NCBI RefSeq assembly: GCF_024679095.1
Contig: NC_066518.1
Span: 11,896,243 to 11,960,242 of the forward strand
Direction: 5' to 3'
DNA from: Eriocheir sinensis
Lineage: Eukaryota > Arthropoda > Malacostraca > Decapoda > Varunidae
Length of the DNA stretch: 64,000 nucleotides
The translations under genes were made by a program, and so were the position numbers. The stretch's first letter is position 1, and every line of letters starts with the position of its first letter. Below, piece after piece: positions 1-12,540 of the stretch. Under the pieces are notes generated by a model. It was not told the DNA's origin. It did not search any database and saw only the letters and a program-made list of their open reading frames with translations.

Positions 1-1518
1 GAAGTCAGGGTCGACGGTGCAGTTAGGTGGCGTCACTCAGCCGGTAGGAGGGAAGGATGATCGGAAGCTGGCCAGGTGATACCAGTGCAGGTGGCTTGGT
101 GGGATGCTCAGGCAGCGCGGGCTGGCGCTGCACCAGCTGGTGACGCAAGCAGGAGCATCGTGGCGGAAAAATAGCAAGACAAGAGTCAAGCTACAACCTG
201 GGTATTAATCAGCGGAAAACACCCGCTGGGAAAACAAGTTATCTGCCACTTAGCGGCCCCGAGGCGTGGGAGCGGAGGGCAATTAGACGAAAGCGTAAAC
301 AAGTGACGTCAGGGCAGCTAATTAAGTACAAATATAACGCTCACTTACTTTATTTCTTTATTTACTGCGCTGAATAGGTCGATGTCGTGGCTGTACAGTT
401 TTCCTATGCAGAAAGTACAGGCGCACTCTTAATCTTTTAGACAAAGTTAAGACACTTTATACCATCCAACCACACGAAAATACTGAATCAGAGTACTAGA
501 CGCCTAGTTTTCATTATTATCACCACTTATTGGGTAAAATGGAAAAAAAATGTTTCATTCTAAAAGCGTATCACTGCAACTAGATAAAACTGTCACAGAA
601 ACGATTACCTGTTCGAGATTGTCACACTATTTCCCTAACAAGTATTATGTGGCGTATCACTGGGAAGTCTGGCAACATTTTGACAATTACAGGCTATGAC
701 ATAATTATGCACAAAGGCTACTTCTTAGTGGGCATCCCTAGCTATTGTCAAAATTTGCCATATATCCCACGGATATGCCACACAGACGTACAAGGGAAGT
801 ACACTGACAAGTTGAATTAGGAAGCCATTTCTGTGGAAAATCCTCTCATTAAAGCGGCATGCTTTCGGCAGGATACGCCATTAATTTGTGCCCATTATGT
901 GGAACTATATGAAAATTAGGACGTCTGGCACAATAATTCACCAGTGTATGTGGTAGAAAAATGCAGATGTGTTTTAACCTCGATAAGCAGACTTCAATAG
1001 AGTGCGCGCGTACTCTGCACAGGGAAACATTGTGCATACATCACCAGATTAGTTTTGCGTTTCAGGGCGCAGCGCTCTCCGTCTGCCCTTCATGTGAGGG
1101 GAAGATACTATATATTTACTACGCTTGCATGCTTATTTTTTCATGCTGGTGGTGGTGGTGGTGGTGATAGAAGACGAGGAGGTGGAACAAAAGGAGGAGG
1201 ATCAGGAGGACGCGAGGAACGGAACCGGACACGCAGGGTACACGGACCAAAATATGTACGGAAACAACACACATAAAAAAGGGATAGGTCAGGTACTGAA
1301 GATGAACGCGGCGCCGAGGGATAATGAGGCGGACGGACATCTCACTTTCCCTCACTTTCTGGTCGCTGTCTCTGGTCATTCCCGCATTCCCATTCCTTCC
1401 TGGCCGTGACGGAGGCAGGATGGACGGACGATGGCCTGCTTTCTGGCATGCACTACAACAGTCGCTTAACTGCGTAGCGCGTATCATCCTGCGGCTCATG
1501 ATGAGTGCTTGTTTTGAG
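1..1518. other. No gene recognised
   Basis: Unique-looking DNA of mixed composition. It contains one TGACGTCA palindrome (304-311) and a GGT run at 1147-1167. Open frames are short and have no family features. Confidence 0.5.
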
Positions 1519-1670
<152 letters not shown>

Positions 1671-2411
1671 TACCACTTCGTTTTTTCTTCACAACGACAA
1701 GAGTGAACACATTTTTATAGTCACCACTTGTATCCGTCAAGCTCACACTCATAAAAGCCTTAACAGAAGCAGCATTATACGAAGCTTTGCACTGATCTCC
1801 CCCAGGCATGAAAACGCGCGGCACCAGAGAGAGAGGGAGAGGGTGGATCAGAGTAACCTTGCCGCGCGTTGTAGCTGCTACCTTCCATTCTACCGACAAG
1901 AACTTGCTCGATGGTTTATGCCCCCTGCCAAAATATGCACGTTTGTCTGTCTGCCTGTTGGAGAGGGTGTGGGTGGGTGTGTGGGTGGGTATAGCAAGGG
2001 GGGTGGAAGCGGCGACACGTGGCGTTAGAAAGACGACACCACGGTTCTATTCTTGAAGGTATTTTGTAGTGCTTGTAATACTGATTCCGATGGTTTGTGT
2101 CATAAGGATCGGCATGTGGGTGTTATTTTGGGCGAGTTCGGAGATAGGTAGATGGATAAAGAGTTAGATGGAGATTCGTTCACCTCAGTAATCTCATAAA
2201 GTCAATACGATAAAGATAAACTAACGATCTCGGAATATACACAATGAACTTTTTACTGCGAATGTCTATTTTGGGAGTGTTTTAAGGTCATAGGATGCTG
2301 TTGAGGCTGCAGCAAGAGCGTGAGCATAATGGAAGACGAGGAGGTTTGTGATGTGGTGAACTAAAAAGGAAGAGACAGGGCGTTGCTATGATAAGGCAAA
2401 GGGGAAAGGTG

Positions 2412-2445
<34 letters not shown>

Positions 2446-3734
2446 GTCCAGTCAGATCAGTCACGGGCTCCTGCACTACCAATAAGCACTCTCTCAACTC
2501 TCCACGTCTAGGAAATTATTTTCGAGGGAGGCACCGAGCAACTTCTTCCCTCCATGTGTCCCCTCTTCTTTATTCTGGTGTTCAGGTCACCTTTAAGATC
2601 CCTTCTGACCGTCCCTCCGTGCCCTCAGCCACCACGCAGAGCCCTACATGTAGAGTTCATCGACCAGGCACTGACTAAGATAAGCAGGGAAACAGAGCAT
2701 GGGAACAGGGGCATACATTTGCAAGGCTTAATATACTTGGGGATCTTTCACTCGACACATAAGGGAGATGCGTATGTTTCTCGTGATTCAGTATGACTAG
2801 GCTGGATGGTCTTAAAAAGTAAAAACGAACCCAACGGACGTCCTATCCTAGACGCCTGACGCCAAGCCACTTCCTGCTGCAGCCTGCCGTCACCCCATGC
2901 AGGACAGGGTGCCAGCGAGCATGAGGGAGATCTGAGCCACATCGGAGGCTTGGTATCTTCCACTTCAGTCGTAAGTTTCTACTAATTACAGGCATTTATG
3001 TGATATCATTGTTGTATCGAGTTGAAGTGCAGGGAAGTAATTGTCTCAAGGGAGCATGTGGTTGCCCCGGTGACTGCCTGTGGTTATAAAAAGCCTTGCA
3101 CATGAACACACGCAGGAAGTGCCACAAGGACTCGTTTCCCCATATGCGGCAACCCGCGTGATGATGAGTCAGGGAGGATTTCAGTGACTTCGAAAGCAAC
3201 CTTGGCTGGGAATCTTCAGTTATGTAAAACATCATACATTTTTCCAGTACATCACCTCAGTATTTGTCCCTTCTTTCCTTTTCCCTCTCCCCTACGGAAC
3301 ATAACCTATGTATAGCGTAACCCTGCCCACGACACACCACCTTCCGACGCCACCAACAGCACGCCCTAACTCAGTGCTGTCTTTCCAACCATAAACAAAG
3401 GCACACACACACATGCCATGAACACACACACACACACACACACAAACGACGGATTCCATCGCTTTACACCGTTCCCACATTGTCATTCTTATTCTGAAAA
3501 GGTTCTCCCAGTAGGCCGTGACCACCATCCGGATGCCTCCTCGGTGGCACTGTGCCAGTGTCATTCCTCGTAAGACCGGCACGCCACATTGGGTCAAGGG
3601 CTCCATGAAGCCTTCCGGAGGAGTCATCTTCTCGAGCCCATAAGCAGAGCCGGTTTGCTGGTTACGGGCGGTTACTGATGACCTTGAGTCGTATTCTACG
3701 GAACTGAGAATTTCACCATCATACATTTTAATAG

Positions 3735-3860
3735 TCTATGTTGTTGTTGTTGTTGTTGTTTATGGTGTTGTTTCTGTTGCTGTTGCTTTTGTTGTTGTTA
3801 CTGTTATTAATGTTATTATTTTTATTTTTATTATCATTATTATTATCGTGATTATTATTA
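3735..3860. repeat. (TTG)n/(TTA)n trinucleotide tract
   Basis: An imperfect TTG then TTA/ATT repeat abuts the octamer tail of the CR1 copy at 3861. A similar (TTG)n lies at 4626-4692 on its other side. Confidence 0.85.
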
Positions 3861-4592
3861 GAACATAAGAACATAAGAACGCAGGAGTCTGCAAGAGGCC
3901 GGTAGGCCTGTACGAGGCAGCTCCTTTGACCCTAAGCTCCCGTGTATCTAACCCCACCTAATATCGCTGTCCATGAATTTATCTAGTCTATTTTTGAATG
4001 TGACAATTGTATTGGCACTCACCACATGACTGCGAAGCCTATTCCACTCATCCACCACCCTGTTAGTAAACCAATTTTTGCCTATGTCCCTGTTGAATCT
4101 GAATTTATCCAGTTTAAACCCGTTACTTCGTGTCCTACCCGGTTCTCTTACCAACAAAACCTTATGAATGTCTCCCTTATTAAAGCCCTTCATCCATTTA
4201 TAAACCTCGATCATGTCTCCACGCACCCTTCGCCTTTCTAGAGAATGCAAGTTTAACTGTTTGAGTCTTTCCTCGTATGGCAAGTTTCTCAACCCCTGAA
4301 TCATCTTAGTCATCCTCCTCTGCACCGATTCTAACATTTTGATATCCATTCTATAGTAGGGTGACCAAAACTGAACCGCATAGTCAAGATGAGGTCTAAC
4401 TAATGCTAAATATAGTTTGAGGAAGACTTCGGGGCTTCTGTTGCTTACGCTCCTTGAAATAAATCCCAGTACCCTATTAGCTCGATTTCTAGCTTGAATG
4501 CATTGTGCCCTTGGACGGAGATCAGAGCTCACTAAGACCCCTAAATCCCTCTCGCACCCAGACCTACTTATGAGAGTGTCATTTAAGCAATA
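3861..4592 (-). mobile_element. CR1-type LINE fragment, 3' end with reverse-transcriptase C-terminal coding
   Basis: On the minus strand, 4589-3948 encodes the end of a CR1 ORF2 without a stop. It includes ERDLGVLVSSDLRP, LVRPHLDYAVQFWSP, LESVQRRMTKMIQGL, LPYEERLKQLNLHSLERRR and NWFTNRVVDEWNRL, all conserved in CR1 non-LTR elements (family knowledge). The 3' UTR ends in tandem octamers, TTCTTATG on the element strand, which is the CR1 style of tail. It is 5' truncated near 4592 with most of ORF2 missing, so it is a dead copy. Confidence 0.9.
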
Positions 4593-4726
4593 GCAATATT
4601 ACATAAATTTTGTTATTCTTGCTTATACTGTTGCTGTTGTTGTTGTTGTTACTGTTGCTGTTGTTGTTGTTCCTACTGCTGTTCTTGTTTTTTTAATTGA
4701 TGGTGGTATGGAGAAGCCTTGTAATC

Positions 4727-4788
4727 ACAGGAGCTGCCTTATATAGGCCTACCCGCCTCGTGCAGACTCCTTTTGTTCTTATGCTCTA
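4727..4788 (+). mobile_element. Solo CR1 3' tail, opposite orientation
   Basis: The stretch from GGAGCTGCC through GGCCTACCCGCCTCG and GCAGACTCC to GTTCTTATG matches the last 60 bases of the CR1 copy at 3861, but on the other strand. It is a severely 5'-truncated insertion, and the two tails point away from each other. Confidence 0.7.
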
Positions 4789-4940
4789 ACGGTTGTGATA
4801 GTTCCAGTGATGACTTCAAAGATTCACACGTCAAAGGCTATGAAAACAGGACTTGAAGGAAGTAACGATCGTATTCCTTGGGTGCTCAGTCAGCTAGAAC
4901 TGAGAGAAATGATGGAGGAAAAGTTTTAATTATCAGTGAT

Positions 4941-5054
<114 letters not shown>

Positions 5055-5085
5055 TATTACTTCACCTATTCCTCTCACTTTTAAG

Positions 5086-5312
5086 GTCCATATTCTTAAA
5101 CGTATCGGGCTCCCATTACGACTATCAACAAGGCCACAGAGAAGAGTCACCGGGCTGTCATGTGTTATTTTATCCCGTTCCACCTGCAGAGGTCGTGTAA
5201 AACTATACCACTGGGGGTCACTAAACAGTCCATGAACTTCCCAGCAACTTCCACGAAAGGCTTTTCAAACAGGCGAACTGAGGCGCCGATGCGTTTAGGA
5301 ATACGAGCTAAA
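5086..5312. mobile_element. MITE-like repeat family 2, full copy
   Basis: The ends form inverted repeats: CATATTCTTAAACGTATCGG on the left and the complement of CGATGCGTTTAGGAATACG on the right. The right half (AACTTCCACGAAAGGCTTTTC and AGGCGAACTGAGGCGCC) matches the element at 46766 on the other strand. Confidence 0.65.
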
Positions 5313-5829
5313 GAATCCCTAAAGAGGACTAACTCATCCTTACATGGAACGAAACACACGCAGCGGGGAACTCACGGGATGACTAATGGGGTCAGGTGAT
5401 ACTCTCTCATGATTGCCCTTCGGTGTTATTTTCGTGGAATCTCCGTGAATGAGGAGGCGTGTTATCTCCGTCCCTACTTCAGCCCGGTAACCGTATCGCC
5501 CCGCCGTGACCTCCTGCACTGTAATCGGCGGTTTTATTATTCACTCCATGGTCTAACCGAGTGCCGCGGTATGTCATGGTCACCGACAAGGATTTTTTGC
5601 CAGACCTAGATTTGATGCCTGATTTTAAAAGACCCCGTCACACTTAAATGCCCCGTGACCCATTACTTCATTATTTAGTTTTTTTTCTTCTTTTCTATAC
5701 GTCTTTGTCTTTGCCCTCACGTCTTTGTCTTCTCCTTTGTCTTCTTGTTCTTGTTCTTGTTCTATACTACCTATATACTTTTGTTATATAATACTAGTAC
5801 TTTTGTTATATACTACTGGTACTATACTA

Positions 5830-5932
5830 CTCATTACTTACTACTACTACTACTACTACTACTACATCTACTACTACTACTACATCTACTACTACTACTA
5901 CTAATAATAATAATAAAAATAATAATAATACC
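5830..5932. repeat. (CTA)n(TAA)n trinucleotide tract
   Basis: CTACTA units with two ACATCT interruptions grade into AATAATAATA. Confidence 0.9.
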
Positions 5933-7027
5933 AAGGACGTAAGCAGACGCTGGTATCAGGAGCCCGTATCGGTGCGTGGGAGGGAAAGGGATCGATACCA
6001 AGGTGAGAGTATAAGCTGGCTGGCTGTCACATGATGCGTGGGCTGGGATGTCGGTGGGTTGAGAAAAGAAGAGAGCGGAGGTGAAGTTTGGGAAGAACAC
6101 GACAGCTAGTTTTTCAGAGTTAAGGGAACTTTGTAAAATCACATAAGCATAAAGTGCAGAGCAATATATATATTTTTTTTACTGAAATGGAAGTAGACAG
6201 GCAAAAACACACACAAATAAAATAAATGAAACAAAATAGAAAAATTAAAAATATATGTAAAAAAACTAGATATAGACAGGAAGAAGAACAAGAACAACAA
6301 GAAGACAAAGACACAGATAAAGACGAAGACAAAAGAGATGAGGACGAAGACAAAGAAGCAACACACTACTCTCATTAGATAATAAAGTATATAAATCAGA
6401 TAAAGCCAAATACTTTCAATTTATCTTAATGAGCCCCTCTTGAAGGAACCTTGGGAGAGTAGAAAAAAAAAAAACACAGATCATGTACTCCAACGACGGT
6501 GTTACGAGATGACCAAAAGAAAGACATAAAAACTAAAAGATATATAAAAGAAAGTTAAGAGAAAAGAAAGGAAGTTAAGGTAAAGGGAAGTTAAGAAATA
6601 AAAGAAAATGCAGAGAAATTAAGTGAATGTTTCTATAAGTGAGTGAGATCATATCACCTTTTGGCTTTTTCTAATGACTTGAAAATGTCCGAATGTGCAA
6701 GTGTTCGTTAATCATAAGGAAATTAGGAAAGTTAATAGAGATGACGTACATGCTTCACAGGTAAATGCTATCATATCTCCTATTTTGAATGATCTTAATC
6801 AATGTCGATAAATCCAGGTGCTTGCAAATCACGAAGAAATTAGGAAATATCAGCATCTAATCAGTGGCTTTCTCACGGAAATGTGGTTATAAATTCACTC
6901 TACGCCTTGTTCTCTATACGTCCTTAAAAACAAGAAGGGCACGAAGGAAGTGTTACCGGCAATCAAACTTTACAAAACCTTACATATTATTAACTCGAGA
7001 CTCCCAACACGAGACGAGTCAGTCCCG

Positions 7028-7249
7028 GGGCGGTATTCTCAGACGCTTCCACCTCGCACATCAACTATTTTCAAAAGTCAAAATGGAAATTAATCGGGCT
7101 TTAATGAGTTTTTTTTTCACATTCATGGTACAGAAGAAGAGTTAAACAACCACCAGGGCCATTAAACTACACCTGAAAATGCCCGAAACGCCTGCGAAAG
7201 GTTTGTCAAATATGTGTAATTGGGCGCCGAATGGTTTGAGAATACGGGT
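7028..7249 (+). mobile_element. MITE-like repeat family 1, copy A
   Basis: A 220-bp element with imperfect terminal inverted repeats: left CGGTATTCTCAGACGCTTC, right complement CCGTATTCTCAAACCATTC. The interior contains TAATGAGT, GGTACAGAAGAAG, CCAGGGCCATTAAACTAC and CCTGCGAAAGG, shared with the copies at 26311, 47791 and 54470. Non-coding. Confidence 0.75.
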
Positions 7250-8384
7250 CCCGCTCAGTGTCCTTCCGCTGCCCTTCGTCCTGCGTGACTCAGGCGGCCA
7301 GGGCCCAAGATTGCCGTCGCACCTGGAGGCGGGTCACTACACGCGTGACGTGGAAGTGCCAGAGTGTTCTATTGATTTTGTGTCGCTCAGTCATTTCTTT
7401 ATACCTGTGATTGACATGTGTGCAGACTCAGCCAAATGAAACAAACGCACCGATGTGGGTTTGATGTTAGCAATGAAATTCAGCTGATAAAGAGTCACCT
7501 ATCGTATACCTGATGCAGAAAAAAAAAAATATATAAACAACAGAAGGTACAGAGGTCTTAGTTTCATCCTGGTTATACATACCATGCAGACTTCACATTT
7601 AATGGCAAAATACCTTTACATTTCCTGAACGGACGGTGAAAATAATGGGTCACTGAATTGAACACCTGCACAGATGCTTAACTATAATTATTGTATCTAC
7701 ATGTGCTTAATGATCACGCACCTGCAAAATAAATGCATGTGTGGGTTTCTTTTCCTTCCTGTATTTAGGTGACGTGCGTGCTTGGGTCCTGCGCACTCAC
7801 ACCTCTCCCGGACTGGCGCCAGAGACGTGCGCCGTGACACCCTCCCCTCCAACCCTTAGGCTACACACTGAACCCTGAAACACGATGACAAGTATTTTCC
7901 AATTTCCAAGCTTTTTTTTATGATGAAACCTTTGAAATCCCTTGCAGTGCTTTACATTATGCACGAGTCTTTCGGATCGACAGGTTTTATTTATTTATTC
8001 AACGTAAAGTGTTTCATTCAAATGCTTGTGAATCAGGATAATGCGAGGGAGTGAAGTAGAGTGGAACAGATCACAAGGGAGAAGGGAAGAGAAAAAACTG
8101 GAGGAGGAGGAGCAGGAAGAGGAGGAGGAGGAGGAGGAGGAGGAGGACACTGTTCACGCTCCCCTTATCTTGAACACACTCACCGCAATATTATACTGAT
8201 CTCAAGACAAAAAAACATCGTGCAACAAACTGCGCAATTCTCCCTGCCTGCTTCCTTAATCATGACTTCCTCTTTATTTTTTTTATCGTTTTTATTCATG
8301 TTCTCTTTTGTCTCCGTACCTCTTATTGTCCCTACCTTGGTTTTACGATTTGTTTTTCTCTACCTTTCTTATACTTTTCTTATT

Positions 8385-8950
8385 TTATGTGTCCAGGCGT
8401 TTCAAAGCAACCTGCTGCACGCACTTCTCATAAATAGATGCACAAATGAGATAAACTCGATATGCGAGTAAACTAAACCTCAAAGACAGTCAGGGTTTGG
8501 TTTTCTCATTTTCGTATCGTATTCTGGAGCTGTGCCCTCTCTGTGACCAGGTGTTTCAAAGCTAGCTGATACACGCAAATCTCATAAACAATAAACAGCA
8601 TTTGATCGGAGTATGGGTAAACTAAACCTCAAAGACAGTCAAGGGGTTGTTTTTCTCATTTTCGTATCGTATTCTGAAACTGTGCCCTCTCTGTGACCAG
8701 GTGTTTCAAAGCTAGCTGATACACGCAAGTCTCATAAACAATAAACAGCATTTGATCGAAGTATGGGCAAACTAAACCTCAAAGACAGTCAAGGGGTTGG
8801 TTTTCTCATTTTCGTATCGTATTCTGGAGCTGGGTCTTCTCTATGTCCAGGCGATTCAAAGCTAGCTGGAACACGCACATCTCATAAAAAGATAAACAAA
8901 TAACATAAAAGCGACGTGTGGTTAAGCTAAAACTCAAAGACAGTCAGGAA
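8385..8950. repeat. About 150-bp tandem repeat, 3-4 copies
   Basis: CTCAAAGACAGTCA recurs with CAAAG at 8481, 8630, 8780 and 8934. The block CATTTTCGTATCGTATTCTG occurs in the first three intervals. Copies 2 and 3 are nearly identical and the outer ones are diverged. Confidence 0.85.
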
Positions 8951-10683
8951 TTCGCCTTTAAGATGTCTCCTTCCCAGCACTCCCCAAGACAGGCAGTAGC
9001 AAGCGACAGCTGGAGGACGGGCGATGACGGTGGGGCTCCTCACCTTGCTCCTCCCTCACCTATGGCCACGCTCTTTCGTCCCTTGCACATGCCGCTGTCG
9101 TCGCCGCTGGCGTTGACTGGCGAGCGCTCGGCATTCCTGTAACCCACACTATAAACACATGATGCCCGCTGAATGAAAAAAAGAAAGCAATGTTGGCAGC
9201 CAGTCTTCTGCGCAGCCGGTTATTGTTAGCTGACCTAGACCTGCCAGAGACGGAGCCAGGCGGAAGGACAAGGGGCGGAGAGGAGGCCGCGCAGGATCCA
9301 CAAACATTATAGAAAGGAATGTGACGCAAGCAGTGACACAACAAGCGTATAAACCATGACTTAAAGTGGGTCTCGTTGCATAACTAAGCCGTCTTTTGGT
9401 GAGAGGAGGCGGAGGAGGAATGTACAATGCGCTGTAAAGTGGTTGGTTTTCGGGTATGACTGCAAATTGACCTGTATGACCTGTCCTAAATTAGGCTTGA
9501 CCACTGTCGAAGGTCACACTCGACCAGCACATTTCCTCTAAGCTTGACCAGTGAATAAATTATTAAGGTAACACCTGTGGGAAGTAACTATCATTACCTA
9601 GGCGTTCTCTGTCCTACGTAAATAGCAACTGTGGCTAAGGATAGGACGTCATAGATCCAAGGGGTCATAAACAAGAGAATAAGCTCCAGTTACGCGTTAA
9701 ATGGCAATTCTACAATCTCAGTCACATCAAGGAGAGAGACCACTGCCTGTTGAGGAGCTAGAGGGCTCCGGATAGTGTGGCATTCCCAGTAAAATCTTCC
9801 TGAGGCAAATTCAAAACATGTTCATTTGTATTCTGGAACTAAAAGCGAGTTTCATCATACACTGTGTAGCCTACACACATAAAAAGCTTGAAGCAACGAG
9901 GGTCAGCTTAAGGCAGCAAAACAGTGGGTGAAGAGCATGATTTTGAGAGCTCTCCTTACAGCACCTTATGCAGTAAATAAACATTGAGGTAAAGGGACAA
10001 CACAAATCTGGATGAACTGTTGCTTACGCAATCTGAGCGCAATCAACACCCATTCAGCATAGCACACACCTCCTCTGACTGTTAATTCTTTCATTGCGGA
10101 AGCGAATTCTGGGGCATGCGCAGTGTGATTCATCAACGTCATGAGTGGCGTTTACATATTCTTCCAGCACATGATTGTATAAAAGGAACTTCTTAGCTCT
10201 TTAAATCAAACTCTAGCTGATAAACCAATGTGTGGAATTGATCGGGCGGCAAAGCAGTCGCAGTTATTTCAAACGATCCTAATAGCACAATTCAAATACA
10301 TATATATTAGATTCTAGATTACGATGATAATAGTGCTGCATAGGAGAGATAAAGTGCTACAGCTATTTCACTATTTTGAAGCCACATTTTCACAGGGTCA
10401 CAGCATGAAACGTCGCTTCAGACATGCAGCCACAAGTTGCTCGGAGATGAGGGGGGTAATCCTGATGCTCAATAGGAGTGAAGGATGCAGGGGTGGCTCT
10501 CTCGTATTCAGGAGCCACTGCCGACTCACACAGGTTCATACGGGTTGACCAATGCTGCACGTATGCATACCCAAACGGCGGCGATGGAGGCAGAGAACAA
10601 AGATCAGTTATTCTAGTAAGTTAGTTTCGCATAGATGTCTCATTAGTCTTGGTAGAATCTTGTTATATTGTGGCTTTGTGCAT

Positions 10684-10730
<47 letters not shown>

Positions 10731-10965
10731 ATAAATCCAGTGTGCGGTAGTTGTCGCTGGGGGTAGGGTGGCGGGGAAGACCACGACAAAGGAGAAGGGA
10801 AGGGAAAGCGAGTTGAGAGGGAGGTGGGGAGGAGTAGGAGGGAGGGGCAGATTGAATGTATGAGGGAGGGAGGGAGGAGGAAAAGAAACGGTGTTGCAAT
10901 ACTTCCTCTCATGTTTTTATAAGTCCACATTCGTTAGTCATCCGTGAAGTCTGAAGGTCTACGTT

Positions 10966-11015
<50 letters not shown>

Positions 11016-11060
11016 CATTTTCTTCTTCTTCCTCTTCTTCTTCGTCGTCGTCGTCTTCTT
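10684..11060. repeat. (GT)n, G/A-rich stretch, (TTG)n and (TTC/TCG)n cluster
   Basis: GT repeat at 10686-10727, purine-rich GGGAGG-type DNA at 10750-10890, TTG repeat at 10966-11014, then TTC and TCG repeats to about 11060. Non-coding. Confidence 0.85.
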
Positions 11061-11189
11061 CGTCTTCTCCTTTTTTCTTCTTTTTCTCCTTCTTCCCTGC
11101 CTCATAGTACTGAACAACGCTGTGACATGTTAATTACAGAAACTGGTGTGAGGGCGAGGGAATCAGTGCTGTAGGTAAGTAGATGTTAT

Positions 11190-11223
<34 letters not shown>

Positions 11224-11903
11224 GTCATGGGAAAGTTTAATATAAACACCCCGAATCCCTGGAAAGTGTATTGCATCATGTGGTAATTCTTTATCGTTCT
11301 CTTTTCCTTCCTTTCTTTTCGGGGAATACAGCACCTTGATCTTTTTGCTGCTGGAATTTGTGGCGTTTGATCATCCTCGGTATCATAGACGCTGCGCTTT
11401 TTTTTCTTTTCTTTTCTTTTTTGCGTCCTTTAGTTTATAGTCGACTTAACTTTTTATAGTACTCCACAACACAGATATTTCCCGCAGCTCGTGACATGCA
11501 GCACAAAATATAACGTTGTCTCCATAACCGGGCCATTCTTGATCCTGGTGGCCGCAGAGTTGGTGCTGAAAGACGATATCTCATAACTACCTTCGTGGGA
11601 TAGATAAGAACTGTTTTTCATATATTGGTGGTGGTCACAAGCAGGTGTTAGTTACCTCTTCGCAAGCAATTTATTTTCCTGCTTAGATTTCCTCCTCTGC
11701 TTCTTATCATGCACATACACAGACTTGAAGCACTGACTTGTGACTTTTTTTCCTTCTTTGATTAGTTGATCTGCTCTAAGCAATTCATCGTGACTGTTTA
11801 GGACTTTAGGTTATCTGATAAGCTTCCATTTTTTTTTCTAAACATAAACACTCGAGGTATATATGTAATTTCCTTCATATTTTCCTACTTGTCACTGTTG
11901 TTG

Positions 11904-11939
<36 letters not shown>

Positions 11940-12204
11940 GGGACACCAAGGACAGGCCATGGATCAGCGAGAATTAATACGATCGAGCTCCCTAGTCATC
12001 GGAAGACGCCACTCCTCGACTATCACACGTTCCCCTCGAGTCATCATTAGAGGGGCAGAGTCATGAGCTCGTGCGTGGCCTTGACCGCTGCCGAGTCGAG
12101 GCGTGACGTCACTGATTAAGCCTGTTTGTCGCTGGCTATCTCGTTCTTCAGGTGCGCCTAATGGTTATGCCCTTCAGTCGGTTGGTTTAATGAGACTCTT
12201 CCCT

Positions 12205-12540
12205 TTTAGTCCATATTCTTAAGCATTTCGGGACTTACACTCACCCACATTTGATAAGGCTTTCGTAGAGGTTGTGGTGGGTATTTCCGTGGGTAGTTTT
12301 ATGAGCCTAGTGATAGTTTGACAAGACTTGTGCACTACGTCTAATAATACCCTTCATTCATTTGTTATAAGGTAACTCTTCCCATCCTTGCCCCTTGTTG
12401 CACACTGGCCCATATTCACAAACATTCAGAGGCTTACACACCCACATATGATAAGGCTTTCGCAGATGTTGTAGGTATTTCCATAAGTAGTTTTATAAGC
12501 CAAGTGATAATTTGACAAGGCTTCTGCACCATGAATGTGA
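12205..12540. mobile_element. Two tandem half copies related to MITE family 2
   Basis: CCATATTCTTAAGCATTTCG (12211) and CCATATTCACAAACATTCAG (12411) each start a 120-130-bp segment. Both segments contain ACACCCACAT/ACTCACCCACAT, TGATAAGGCTTTCG, GTTTTATAAGCC/ATGAGCC and GATA(A)TTTGACAAG. They are about 200 bp apart. Confidence 0.55.

Larger units (their letters stand above)
5313..8384. other. Intergenic, no gene recognised apart from MITE copy A
   Basis: It holds the trinucleotide tract at 5830, an A-rich region at 6150-6620 whose ORFs are Ser/Leu/Phe low complexity, and a possible decayed family P copy near 6170. A GGA run lies at 8100-8148. Nothing coding is supported. Confidence 0.5.
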
